Assembly: GCA_947089135.1 (NCBI GenBank)
Contig: CAMUJF010000009.1
Span: 29,136-93,135 of the forward strand
Length of the DNA: 64,000 bases
Direction: 5' to 3'
Source of the DNA: an uncultured Clostridia bacterium
GTDB taxonomy: Bacteria; Bacillota; Clostridia; Oscillospirales; Ruminococcaceae
Shown here: positions 8,082 through 16,299 of the stretch, one piece after another
Numbering within the stretch: position 1 is the stretch's first letter
Layout of the letters: each line of letters opens with the position of its first letter
The notes under the pieces: model-generated
Told to the model about the DNA's origin: nothing
Databases searched by the model: none
Seen by the model: only the letters and a program-made list of their open reading frames with translations
Program-made: the position numbers and the translations under genes

Positions 8082-8567
8082 ATGATTACTGCGATTGCCG
8101 CTGTCAGCCAAAATTGGGGTATCGGCAAAGACAACGACCTGCTTTTTAATATTCCCGAGGATAAAAAGTTTTTCAGGCGTACTACCTTAAATCATACCGT
8201 TATAATGGGCAGGAAAACTCTCGAAAGCCTGCCGAACGGAAAGCCTTTCAAGGACAGGAACAATATCGTGCTGTCGCGGAACAAAAGCTTTTCCTGCGAG
8301 GGTACGGAAGTCTGCGGAAACGTTGAAGAAGTCCTCAAGCTGGCTGAAAAGTACGAGGAAGTCTTTGTAGTCGGAGGGGGACAGATTTACGAAACAATGT
8401 TGCCGTACTGCGGAAAGGCGATAATCACAAATGTAAATGCAAGTCCCGAAGCTGACGTATTTTTTCCAAACCTTGACAAGGACGAAAGCTGGGAGTTGAC
8501 GGAGCGGTCGGAGGAATACGATTTTGAGGGACTGAAGTACAGCTTCTGTACATACGTAAAGAAATAA
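8082..8567 (+). CDS. folA: Dihydrofolate reductase
   Basis: Reduces dihydrofolate to tetrahydrofolate with NADPH. The 161 residues carry the N-terminal ITAIAAVSQNWGIGKDN motif, the substrate-binding FRRTT stretch, VIMGRKTLESLP, and the late VVGGGQIYETMLP NADPH-binding motif. The start was set at ATG 8082 because GAAAGGA lies 9 nt upstream; an in-frame TTG at 8064 would place that site inside the gene. It functionally complements the nearby thyA. Confidence 0.93.
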   Translation: MITAIAAVSQNWGIGKDNDLLFNIPEDKKFFRRTTLNHTVIMGRKTLESLPNGKPFKDRNNIVLSRNKSFSCEGTEVCGNVEEVLKLAEKYEEVFVVGGGQIYETMLPYCGKAIITNVNASPEADVFFPNLDKDESWELTERSEEYDFEGLKYSFCTYVKK

Positions 8568-8589
8568 AACGACAAGGCAGGAGATTATT

Positions 8590-9327
8590 ATGGACAATAT
8601 GGAAAAGTTGGAACAACTCAGGCAATGGATAAGCGAATCGGAGCGCATTGTGTTTTTCGGAGGCGCGGGAGTTTCCACCGAAAGCGGCATACCCGATTTC
8701 CGTAGCGTGGACGGTCTTTACAATCAGAAATACAAGTATCCCCCGGAGACTATTTTGAGCAGGACTTTTTACTGCAATCATCTTGCGGATTTTTACGAGT
8801 TCTACCGCGACAAGCTTCTCAATCTTGAAGCGAAGCCGAACAAGGCTCATTATGCTCTTGCGAAGCTTGAAGAAGTTGGAAAGCTGACTGCGGTAGTTAC
8901 TCAGAACATAGACGGTCTGCACCAAGCGGCGGGAAGCAAAACGGTGTACGAGCTTCACGGCTCGGTACACAGAAATTACTGTCTGCGGTGCGGAAAAATG
9001 CATAATGCGGAATATATCAAGAGCGTTGACGGACCTCCACCCTGCCTTGACTGCGGAGGACTGGTAAAGCCTGACGTGGTGCTGTACGAGGAGGGACTGA
9101 ACACCGCCACGGTGCAGGGAGCTACAAAGGCTATCACGGAAGCGGATATGCTTATTATCGGCGGCACGTCCCTGTCGGTGTACCCCGCAAGCGGACTTAT
9201 AGAATACTACGGCGGAGACAGGCTTGTGCTGATAAACAAGACTCCCACCGAAAAGGACGGCAGGGCGGATCTGCTTATACATGACAGTATCGGGGCGGCG
9301 CTGGATTTTGCGGTTGACAGTTTATAG
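8590..9327 (+). CDS. cobB: NAD-dependent protein deacylase, Sir2 family
   Basis: A 245-residue class sirtuin. It carries the NAD-binding GAGVSTESGIPDFRS (about 25-39), TQNIDGLH (104-111) and the catalytic His in ELHGS (His123). A zinc module uses Cys131/Cys134 and Cys152/Cys155. GGTSLSVYPASG forms the later Rossmann motif. It removes acyl groups from lysines and releases O-acyl-ADP-ribose. A GGCAGGAG ribosome binding site sits in the 22-nt gap after folA, so it is probably the last gene of the thyA-folA transcript or close to it. Which acyl group it prefers cannot be told from sequence alone. Confidence 0.9.
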   Translation: MDNMEKLEQLRQWISESERIVFFGGAGVSTESGIPDFRSVDGLYNQKYKYPPETILSRTFYCNHLADFYEFYRDKLLNLEAKPNKAHYALAKLEEVGKLTAVVTQNIDGLHQAAGSKTVYELHGSVHRNYCLRCGKMHNAEYIKSVDGPPPCLDCGGLVKPDVVLYEEGLNTATVQGATKAITEADMLIIGGTSLSVYPASGLIEYYGGDRLVLINKTPTEKDGRADLLIHDSIGAALDFAVDSL

Positions 9328-9362
9328 TGTGTAGTTGACAGTTGTTTTGAAAGGTGTTTGAT

Positions 9363-10778
9363 ATGAAAAAGTTTTTTGCGGCGTTTTTGGCAATTTCTGT
9401 AACGACGGCTTTGACGGGGTGCAGTAAGCCTGCCGACGGACAGCTTATTGATGAAATTACAAATTATAATAATGCGGCTGAAAGCGACGGAATATACGGC
9501 GAACCTCGTCTCGCCCAGCAGGAGGATATGCTTGGCGCATGGATATCGAACAATAAGCTGTACTTTTTTGTTCCGGACAATATATACGAAACAGCGGACT
9601 GCAAAATTAGCGCACTTAATGCGGTAATGAAAAACGGAGAGCTTGATTTCGGAGAAACCTCCGGCAGCGGAAATATGTTTTTTTGCGGCGATACAGTATA
9701 TATAAATTCCGATTCGGAACCTCCCGTATCTGTTGCGGTATATGAACGGTACGAACAAAAACTTCTTAATGCGGGCGACCTTGAGGGACATTGCCAAATA
9801 TATAAAAACAATACTATGCTGGGGGACGCGTTTTTTGAAAACGGCAAAGGCATAATTAACGGATTTGATGAGAATTTTTTTGCGGAAATTTATGTAAACG
9901 AAGATAAAATCACAATGACGGTTGACGGCGAAACCAATAATTATGATTATTATATAATTAATAAAAAATCCGTTCAAAGAACAAATTCGGCATTTACAAC
10001 AATGTCTGCGGTTCCCGACAGCAGTATTTACGTCTATCTTGCGAACAGCAAGGATTTTATTGCAATAAAAAAATCGGAAATTATCATCGGAACACAAAGG
10101 GATACAGCGTCGGAAACGTCTTCACATATTGCCGAGGATACGAAAGAAACCGTTATTGAAAGTTCAGAAGAAACCGAAAATATTTTTGAGGATTACGACG
10201 AAAGCGAATTTCCGGCGGGAATGTGGCAGGACAATTATATTTACACCTATGACCGTGATGAAAACGGAAATATCACATACAATTATTACGATGAAAACGA
10301 AACCAACATATACAGTTACTGCTTTAAAAATTATACGGAAAATAACGGCAGCGCCTTTGGCGAGCCGATTTTTCAGAAGGACAGCCATATTTTTGAATTT
10401 GACGGAGAGGGACATTTCCGCGTTGCTCTGGAAACTCACGACGTATTCGGAGAATATACCTTTGAGGATAATATGCTGACATTGACGTTCAGAACCGATT
10501 TTTACGTTAAGGGAGTGTTTATTAACAAATTCTGCTTTGAGGCTGTAAAGGAAGAAAACGGATGGCAGCTGTATTTGGATACTTCCAAAAGCGCGGAAAT
10601 GATCGATCTGCCTGCTGCTACGGATCTGGAGCAAGTTTCATATATGGAGCTTTCGGTAGGCTTATCGTCATTGTTTGACACATTTTATAAAAGAAAATCA
10701 TTTTTTATAGAATATATTGATGACGCAAATGCAGACAATTTTAAAAGCTATATTGAACATATAAATGAAATTTCATAA
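9363..10778 (+). CDS. Predicted lipoprotein of unknown function
   Basis: The protein is about 471 residues with a classic lipoprotein signal (MKKFFAAFLAISVTTALTGC; lipobox LTGC with the acylated Cys near position 20). The mature part is rich in Asp, Glu, Asn and Tyr. It has a Thr/Ser/Glu-rich linker around 245-275 and a C-terminal half with alternating beta-type stretches (GEYTFEDNMLTLTFRT). No enzymatic motif is recognised. It is probably anchored on the outer face of the membrane. ATG 9363 is chosen because GAAAGG precedes it; a GTG at 9354 is less likely. Its 3-prime end overlaps the extended nadC frame but not the chosen nadC start. Confidence 0.7.
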   Translation: MKKFFAAFLAISVTTALTGCSKPADGQLIDEITNYNNAAESDGIYGEPRLAQQEDMLGAWISNNKLYFFVPDNIYETADCKISALNAVMKNGELDFGETSGSGNMFFCGDTVYINSDSEPPVSVAVYERYEQKLLNAGDLEGHCQIYKNNTMLGDAFFENGKGIINGFDENFFAEIYVNEDKITMTVDGETNNYDYYIINKKSVQRTNSAFTTMSAVPDSSIYVYLANSKDFIAIKKSEIIIGTQRDTASETSSHIAEDTKETVIESSEETENIFEDYDESEFPAGMWQDNYIYTYDRDENGNITYNYYDENETNIYSYCFKNYTENNGSAFGEPIFQKDSHIFEFDGEGHFRVALETHDVFGEYTFEDNMLTLTFRTDFYVKGVFINKFCFEAVKEENGWQLYLDTSKSAEMIDLPAATDLEQVSYMELSVGLSSLFDTFYKRKSFFIEYIDDANADNFKSYIEHINEIS

Positions 10779-10803
10779 TAAAAATCATAAAGGAGCAATC
10801 AAT

Positions 10804-11643
10804 ATGAACTTACCAAACTTTTACGTTGACGACATTATCAAGCGCGCTCTTGCGGAGGACATCAACTACATAGACCTCGCCACCGACTACCTGCTTGACG
10901 ACGAGGACGTTTCCACAGCAAAATTTATCGCAAAGGCTGAGGGTATCCTCTGCGGTATCGACTGCGCTCTGCGGGTATTTACGCTGTTGGACGGGGACGT
11001 CAAATCTGAGGTGATGATAAAGGACGGCGGCAAAGTTTCCAAGGGCGACGTTATCGCCTCTGTTACGGGACGCACCAAGTCCATTTTAAAGGGCGAGCGG
11101 ACGTCTCTGAACATTTTGCAGCATATGTCGGGAATTGCCTCTGAAACCGCTAAATACGTTGCCTGCTGCGAGGGTACGAAATGCACAATTGCTGAGACGA
11201 GAAAGACTCTCCCCGGACTGCGCGCGCTTGAAAAATACGCCGTTGTTGTGGGCGGAGGAAAAAATCACCGCTTTAATCTTTCCGACGGAGCAATGCTCAA
11301 GGACAACCACATAGACGCTTACGGAAGTCTTACAAACGCTGTGGCGGCTCTGCGCTCAAAAGTGGGACATATGGTAAAGATAGAGGTAGAGGTACGCAGC
11401 TTTGAGGAGCTTTGGGAGGCTTTGAACTGCAAGGCGGACGTTATCATGCTTGACAACATGACCACGGAGCAAATGGCGGAATGCGTTAAAATTGCGGGCG
11501 GTAAGGCTGTCCTTGAAGCTTCGGGAAATATCACCCTTGCCAACGCCGCAGAGGTCGCCAAAACAGGCGTGGACATTATTTCCGTGGGAGCTTTGACCCA
11601 CTCCGTTAAGGCGTTTGATATATCTTTGAAGATATCAAAATAA
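10804..11643 (+). CDS. nadC: Nicotinate-nucleotide pyrophosphorylase (carboxylating)
   Basis: Quinolinate phosphoribosyltransferase: quinolinate plus PRPP gives nicotinate mononucleotide, pyrophosphate and CO2. The roughly 279 residues contain GERTSLNILQHMSGIA, AETRKTLPGLRALEKYAV, the substrate-binding HRFNLSDGAMLKDNH and the C-terminal LEASGNI/ISVGALTHS phosphate-binding region. The start at ATG 10804 has AAAGGAG at good spacing; upstream in-frame codons are not needed for the fold. nadA and nadB are not adjacent. nadD, a later step of the same pathway, lies at 34988. Confidence 0.92.
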   Translation: MNLPNFYVDDIIKRALAEDINYIDLATDYLLDDEDVSTAKFIAKAEGILCGIDCALRVFTLLDGDVKSEVMIKDGGKVSKGDVIASVTGRTKSILKGERTSLNILQHMSGIASETAKYVACCEGTKCTIAETRKTLPGLRALEKYAVVVGGGKNHRFNLSDGAMLKDNHIDAYGSLTNAVAALRSKVGHMVKIEVEVRSFEELWEALNCKADVIMLDNMTTEQMAECVKIAGGKAVLEASGNITLANAAEVAKTGVDIISVGALTHSVKAFDISLKISK

Positions 11644-11683
11644 TTGCAAGGCAATAACTGCCATGGTACTATATAGCAGACAC

Positions 11684-11713
11684 TTGACAATGTATATACA
11701 AACGTGATATACT
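11684..11713 (+). promoter_or_regulatory. Promoter of the toxin-antitoxin pair
   Basis: TTGACA (11684-11689), an 18-nt spacer and TATACT (11708-11713) preceded by TGA. The antitoxin start lies 23 nt further on. Confidence 0.8.
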
Positions 11714-11735
11714 ATATGTGAAAGGAGTGCTGTAT

Positions 11736-12002
11736 ATGATGACTCAGGTAAATTTCAGAATAGATGATGAGGTAAAGGAAAGCGCAGAACGCGCTTTAAA
11801 GGCAATGGGACTTAATATGTCCACCGCTATAACCATGTTTTTGACAAAGGTCGGCAGGGAGCAGCGTATTCCGTTTGAAATAACTGCCGACCCGTTTTAT
11901 TCCGAAAGCAATATGCGGTATCTTGAAAAGCTTGCAGCCGATGTTAAAAACGGTAATGCTCATTTTGAAGAACATGAATTGATAGAGGTAGACGACGAAT
12001 GA
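11736..12002 (+). CDS. RelB/DinJ-family antitoxin
   Basis: An 88-residue protein with an N-terminal ribbon-helix-helix (TQVNFRIDDEVKESAERALKA, split by the turn, then MGLNMSTAITMFLTKVG). An acidic C-terminal tail follows and would wrap the toxin. The RHH part is expected to bind the operon promoter as a dimer. ATG 11736 is 8 nt after AAAGGAG; ATG 11739 is an alternative. The stop overlaps the toxin start by 4 nt, the standard arrangement for a type II module. Confidence 0.88.
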   Translation: MMTQVNFRIDDEVKESAERALKAMGLNMSTAITMFLTKVGREQRIPFEITADPFYSESNMRYLEKLAADVKNGNAHFEEHELIEVDDE

Positions 12003-12304
12003 AGCTTTTATGGGAAGATAGAGCATGGGACGAGTATTTGTACTGGCAAAATCAAGACAGAAAAATATTGAAAAAAATAAATAAAATTATTGCCGATATT
12101 CAGAGAAATCCGTTTGACGGCATAAGCAAGCCCGAACCGCTTAAAGGAAGTATGTCCGGTTGGTGGAGCAGGCGTATCGACGAAAAAAACAGAATTGTTT
12201 ATTATGTCGAAAACGATATTATTTTTGTTATGTCTTGTAAAGGTCACACTATGAGGATTAATTCGGGAGAATTTTTATTAAAAGGAATTTTAGTTTATGA
12301 GTAA
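11999..12304 (+). CDS. YoeB/Txe-type mRNA endonuclease toxin with altered C-terminus
   Basis: The protein matches YoeB/Txe along its length: W-x-x-x-A-W-x-x-Y-x-x-WQ near the start, KKINKIIADIQRNPFDG, KPEPLKG, and GWWSRRIDEKNRIVYYV with the catalytic Arg/Glu region. In YoeB the protein ends with His83-Tyr84. Here His83 is present (codon at 12245) but position 84 is Thr and about 17 extra residues follow, running into the next gene by 8 nt. Removing one AC from the CACAC at 12245-12249 would restore C-K-G-H-Y-E-D-stop. This looks like a 2-nt duplication that removes the conserved terminal Tyr, so ribonuclease activity may be reduced or lost. Confidence 0.85.
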   Translation: MKLLWEDRAWDEYLYWQNQDRKILKKINKIIADIQRNPFDGISKPEPLKGSMSGWWSRRIDEKNRIVYYVENDIIFVMSCKGHTMRINSGEFLLKGILVYE

Positions 12305-15224
12305 GGTTTATTCACTTGGCATCGACGTTGGTTCAACAACGGTAAAAACGGTCATTCTTGACGACGGCGGCAATATTATCCGCTCGCGGTATCAGCGGCA
12401 TTTTTCAAAGGTCCGTGAGACCGTTGAGGAACAGCTTTCAGAAATAGCGGCGGAATATTCGGACTGCGAGTTCCGTCTTGCAATAACAGGCTCGGCAGGA
12501 CTGGGTCTTGCAAACGCATCGGGACTTCCTTTCGTACAGGAAGTTTTCGGCGCGTTTATTGCGGTCAAAAACAGCTATCCCGACGCGGACGTGGTTATTG
12601 AGCTTGGCGGTGAGGACGCGAAAATAATCTTCCTGACGGGCGGCGTTGAGCAGCGTATGAACGGCTCCTGCGCGGGAGGTACTGGCGCGTTTATTGACCA
12701 AATGGCTACGCTTCTCGGTATCACCACCGACGAGCTTGACAGGCTTGCTCTCAGCGCGGAAAAGCTTTATCCCATTGCTTCGCGGTGCGGAGTTTTCGCT
12801 AAGTCTGATATCCAGCCGCTGCTCAATCAGGGGGCAAAGCGTGAGGACATTGCCGCTTCGATTTTCCAGGCGGTAGTTGACCAGACCGTTTCGGGACTTG
12901 CTCAAGGTCGGGAAATAAAGGGCAAGGTTCTCTTTTTGGGCGGACCTCTTTCGTTCCAGAAAGGACTTCGCAAGGCTTTTGTGAACACTCTGAAGCTTTC
13001 CGATGAGAACGCGGTATTCCCCGAAAACGCTCCATGCTTTATGGCGTACGGCTGCGCGCTCCACGCCAAGGATACAAGTGAACCTATGCCAATTGATGAG
13101 ATAACCGAACGTCTGAAAAACGCCGAGATGAAAGACGATATAATAACGGGTCAGCCCCTTTTTGGCTCTAAGGAGGAGTACGAAAGCTTTGTGGCGCGCC
13201 ACAGGCAGTTCGACCTGAAATATGCCGATATAAGCAAGTACGAGGGAGAAGCCTTTCTCGGAATAGACGCAGGTTCGACTACCACAAAGCTTGTACTTAT
13301 CACTCCCAAGGGTGAGCTTTTGTATCAGCACTACTGCTCCAGCATGGGCAGACCGTTGGATATTATTTCCGCAAAATTAAAGGAAATTTACTCCCTTACG
13401 GGGGATAGAATAAAAATAGTTTCCTCGGCTGTAACGGGCTACGGCGAGGATCTTATCAAGGCGGGTCTTGGAATAGACCACGGCATTGTTGAGACTGTCG
13501 CTCACTACAAGGCGGCAAGCTTTTTTGAGCCGGACGTTGATTTCATCATCGACATCGGCGGTCAGGATATCAAGTGCTTCAAAATAAAAAACAAGGCTAT
13601 CGACAGCATTATGCTCAACGAAGCCTGTTCCTCGGGCTGCGGTTCGTTTATACAGACATTTGCGCTTGCCATGGGTTACGATATTGCGGAATTTTCACAG
13701 CTTGGACTTTTTGCGGAACGTCCTGTCGATTTGGGTTCACGGTGTACTGTTTTCATGAACAGCTCCGTAAAGCAGGCTCAGAAGGACGGCGCGTCCGTGG
13801 AAGATATTTCCGCGGGACTGTCCTCGTCTATCATCAAAAACGCGGTCTATAAGGTTATCCGCGCAAAATCCGTGGACGAGCTTGGCAAACACATTGTTGT
13901 TCAGGGCGGTACTTTCCTTAATGACGCGGTGCTGCGTTCCTTTGAACTGGAGCTTGGCAGGAATGTAGTACGTCCTGCAATTGCGGGACTTATGGGCGCG
14001 TTCGGCTGCGCTTTGTACGCTATGGAGCATAGGGGAGAAAAGTCATCAATAATCACCGCGGAGCAGCTTGAAAGCTTCACATATTCGGCAAAGCAGAGAA
14101 ACTGCGGCGGCTGTACCGCACACTGCAATCTTACGGTGATAAGCTTCGGAGACGGACGCAAATTCATAAGCGGAAATCGCTGCGAAAAGGGCGCGGGAAT
14201 CACCTCCACAGGGGAAAAACTTTGTCTTTACGATTATAAGTACAACCACCTTTTGAGCGTTGTGAACGAGAAACCCTCGTCTCCCAAAGCAAAGGTAGGC
14301 ATACCTCTATGTTTGGGATTTTACGAACAGCTGCCTTTCTGGCACAAGGTGTTTACCGATTTGGGGTTTGAAGTTATCGTCAGCGAGGAAAGCTCCCGCG
14401 ACATTTACTACAAAGGTCAGCACACTATCCCCTCGGATACGGTATGTTACCCCGCAAAGCTTGCTCACGGACATATCCTCAGCCTGCTTGAACGGGGCGC
14501 GGACTTCATTTTCTATCCCTGCGAAAGCTACAACATCGACGAGGGTCAGAGCGACAACCACTATAACTGTCCCGTTGTGGCGTACTACCCCGAACTGCTG
14601 AAAGCCAATGTTAACGAGCTTAACGATGAGAATTTCCTGCACCCCTACATTGACATAAACCTTGAAAAACATTTTGCCGAGGTAATGAGCAAATCATTGG
14701 CAAAATACGGCGTTACAAAAAAAGAAGCTAAAGCCGTTTGGAGCAAGGGAATGGAAGCTCTCAGGAACTATTCCAGCGACCTTATCACAAATGGTGAGGA
14801 AATAATCAAAAAGGCACGGGAACGTCATATGCCTATCATTGTTTTGGCGGGACGTCCCTATCATATCGACCCTGAAATAAATCACGGTATACAGAAGCTT
14901 ATAACAGGTTTGGGGCTTGCCGTAATTACCGAGGACAGCGTTTCTCATCTTGCGGACACTCCCGATCTGACCGTCCTGAATCAGTGGACGTATCACTCCC
15001 GTCTGTACCGTGCGGCTAAGTATGTCACCACCCAGCCCGATATGCAGCTTGTACAGCTTGTTTCGTTCGGATGCGGTATCGACGCCATAACCACGGACGA
15101 GGTGCGCTCCATTCTCGAAAGCGGCGGAAAGCTGTACACACAGCTTAAGATCGACGAGATAAATAACCTCGGCGCGGCTAAGATACGGCTCAGGAGTTTG
15201 GTTGCGGCTATGGCGACTGAATAA
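12297..15224 (+). CDS. 2-hydroxyacyl-CoA dehydratase activase-like protein, N-terminal part of split gene
   Basis: A 975-residue protein with two ASKHA/BcrAD-BadFG ATPase domains: LGIDVGSTTVKTVILD near residue 7 and LGIDAGSTTTKLVLI near 322. Cys-containing loops NGSCAGGTGAF and ASRCGVFAKSDI (first domain) and NEACSSGCGSF and GSRCTVF (second) resemble the Cys pairs that hold a bridging Fe-S cluster in HgdC. A DUF2229-like domain follows (VGIPLCLGFYEQLPFW, PSDTVCYPAKLAHGH) with HgdB-like features. Full-length relatives are about 1,400 residues; the missing C-terminal part is encoded at 16300-17526. It probably uses ATP to drive low-potential electron transfer to a partner; the true substrate in this large-protein class is unknown. 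The start overlaps the toxin gene by 8 nt. Confidence 0.82.
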   Translation: MSKVYSLGIDVGSTTVKTVILDDGGNIIRSRYQRHFSKVRETVEEQLSEIAAEYSDCEFRLAITGSAGLGLANASGLPFVQEVFGAFIAVKNSYPDADVVIELGGEDAKIIFLTGGVEQRMNGSCAGGTGAFIDQMATLLGITTDELDRLALSAEKLYPIASRCGVFAKSDIQPLLNQGAKREDIAASIFQAVVDQTVSGLAQGREIKGKVLFLGGPLSFQKGLRKAFVNTLKLSDENAVFPENAPCFMAYGCALHAKDTSEPMPIDEITERLKNAEMKDDIITGQPLFGSKEEYESFVARHRQFDLKYADISKYEGEAFLGIDAGSTTTKLVLITPKGELLYQHYCSSMGRPLDIISAKLKEIYSLTGDRIKIVSSAVTGYGEDLIKAGLGIDHGIVETVAHYKAASFFEPDVDFIIDIGGQDIKCFKIKNKAIDSIMLNEACSSGCGSFIQTFALAMGYDIAEFSQLGLFAERPVDLGSRCTVFMNSSVKQAQKDGASVEDISAGLSSSIIKNAVYKVIRAKSVDELGKHIVVQGGTFLNDAVLRSFELELGRNVVRPAIAGLMGAFGCALYAMEHRGEKSSIITAEQLESFTYSAKQRNCGGCTAHCNLTVISFGDGRKFISGNRCEKGAGITSTGEKLCLYDYKYNHLLSVVNEKPSSPKAKVGIPLCLGFYEQLPFWHKVFTDLGFEVIVSEESSRDIYYKGQHTIPSDTVCYPAKLAHGHILSLLERGADFIFYPCESYNIDEGQSDNHYNCPVVAYYPELLKANVNELNDENFLHPYIDINLEKHFAEVMSKSLAKYGVTKKEAKAVWSKGMEALRNYSSDLITNGEEIIKKARERHMPIIVLAGRPYHIDPEINHGIQKLITGLGLAVITEDSVSHLADTPDLTVLNQWTYHSRLYRAAKYVTTQPDMQLVQLVSFGCGIDAITTDEVRSILESGGKLYTQLKIDEINNLGAAKIRLRSLVAAMATE

Positions 15225-15276
15225 TTAAGCGAAAAAATCGGAATTTGTATTGAACATTATTAGGAGGATTTATTGT

Positions 15277-15579
15277 ATGCTTGAAAAAATATCATTTCCC
15301 GAACATGAATATGAGTCGGTCCAAAACTATTTAGATAGACTGGGGTACTGTTATACCACGAGGGTATATAAAGAAGTCGGAAAATATAAGGTCGGGGAAT
15401 TATATATTGCCCCATGGGGCGATGTGTTGAAAATAGACGAAGTTACAACATACCTGAAAGTATCAGACCGCCCTTTCTATGACGAAATGAGTGATGACGA
15501 AAGGACAGAGATCCGTAAATATTCCGAAGATATGGGACTGCCCTATGAATTCATAAAATTTTCCAGAAGCACTGTATAA
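15277..15579 (+). CDS. Small protein of unknown function (possible ASCH/PUA-like fold)
   Basis: A 100-residue protein starting at ATG 15277, 7 nt after AGGAGG. The pattern (YTTRVYKEVGKYKVGELYIA, then LKIDEV, DRPFYDEM, and a C-terminal helix ending in EFIKFSR) is reminiscent of small ASCH-domain proteins, but I cannot confirm this by eye. It lies between the two halves of the dehydratase-activase-like gene, next to a GNAT acetyltransferase, so it may have arrived as part of an insertion. Confidence 0.45.
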   Translation: MLEKISFPEHEYESVQNYLDRLGYCYTTRVYKEVGKYKVGELYIAPWGDVLKIDEVTTYLKVSDRPFYDEMSDDERTEIRKYSEDMGLPYEFIKFSRSTV

Positions 15580-15657
15580 TTATATTTCAACAGCGGCAAA
15601 TTCCAATTCATGAGACGGCGTTCGGTAAAATCCAATTTATGAAAGGGCAATAATAAA

Positions 15658-16167
15658 ATGTCAGTCGAGTTTATTTTGGCGGACGAGAACGGTGCAAAAA
15701 TCATTGCCGAACTTCGCCGCGAGATATGGAGCACTACCTATCGGGGCATATATTCCGATGAAAGAATTGACAATTACGACTATGAGGAACACAGGCGGCG
15801 TGATCTAACGCGTATCCGTGATGATTCTTACCATGTGTATCTGATAGTCAGCGGCGGCGAACCGATAGGCTATTTCAATTTTTTGACCTCCGAAACGGTT
15901 TATATACAGTCGCTTTATGTACGGCGGGAATATCAGCGGCAGGGTATCGGCAAACAGGCGTTTGCGATAATAAAAGAATATTGCAAAACCCACGGGTTTG
16001 ACAAATTTATCTGCAACTGCAATTCCCACAATTATCCTGCGCAGGATTTTTACCGTTCTATGGGCGGTACAGTCGTCAAGCGAAGCGAGGGACACGACGA
16101 CAAATATGACGACCAAATCACATTTGAATTTTTACTGCGGCAATTGATTTATAGTGATTTGAAATAG
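15658..16167 (+). CDS. GNAT family N-acetyltransferase
   Basis: A 169-residue single-domain GNAT protein. The acetyl-CoA binding motif A is clear in VYIQSLYVRREYQRQGIGKQ (R/Q-x-x-G-x-G/A), followed by NSHNYPAQDFYRSMGGTVVK, the usual motif B tyrosine region. The start ATG 15658 has GAAAGGG at good spacing. The substrate is unknown. A GCCCC-TTGA-GGGGC hairpin (16181-16195) follows and may terminate the transcript before the second activase half. Confidence 0.8.
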   Translation: MSVEFILADENGAKIIAELRREIWSTTYRGIYSDERIDNYDYEEHRRRDLTRIRDDSYHVYLIVSGGEPIGYFNFLTSETVYIQSLYVRREYQRQGIGKQAFAIIKEYCKTHGFDKFICNCNSHNYPAQDFYRSMGGTVVKRSEGHDDKYDDQITFEFLLRQLIYSDLK

Positions 16168-16180
16168 CTGATATTTACCC

Positions 16181-16272
16181 GCCCCCTTGAGGGGCTTTAT
16201 AAAGAAAAAACTCCCACATTTCACAGTGGGGAGTGACATTCGCAGCAGGGGCAAAACGCCGCAAACGGCGTT
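16181..16272 (+). terminator. Cluster of three hairpins between GNAT gene and second activase half
   Basis: Hairpins: GCCCC/GGGGC at 16181-16195 followed by a short T run; ACTCCCAC/GTGGGGAGT at 16210-16234; AACGCCG/CGGCGTT at 16255-16272. The first looks like a terminator. The other two lie just upstream of the ribosome binding site of the next gene and may affect its translation. Confidence 0.5.
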
Positions 16273-16299
16273 CCCCGCCCGCAAAGGAGTGCTTTTTAT

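Noticed and set aside
9327..9353. Repeated TTGACAGTT after the sirtuin gene as a double promoter
   Set aside because: Two near copies of GTTGACAGTT look like -35 boxes, but no -10 element follows at the right distance.
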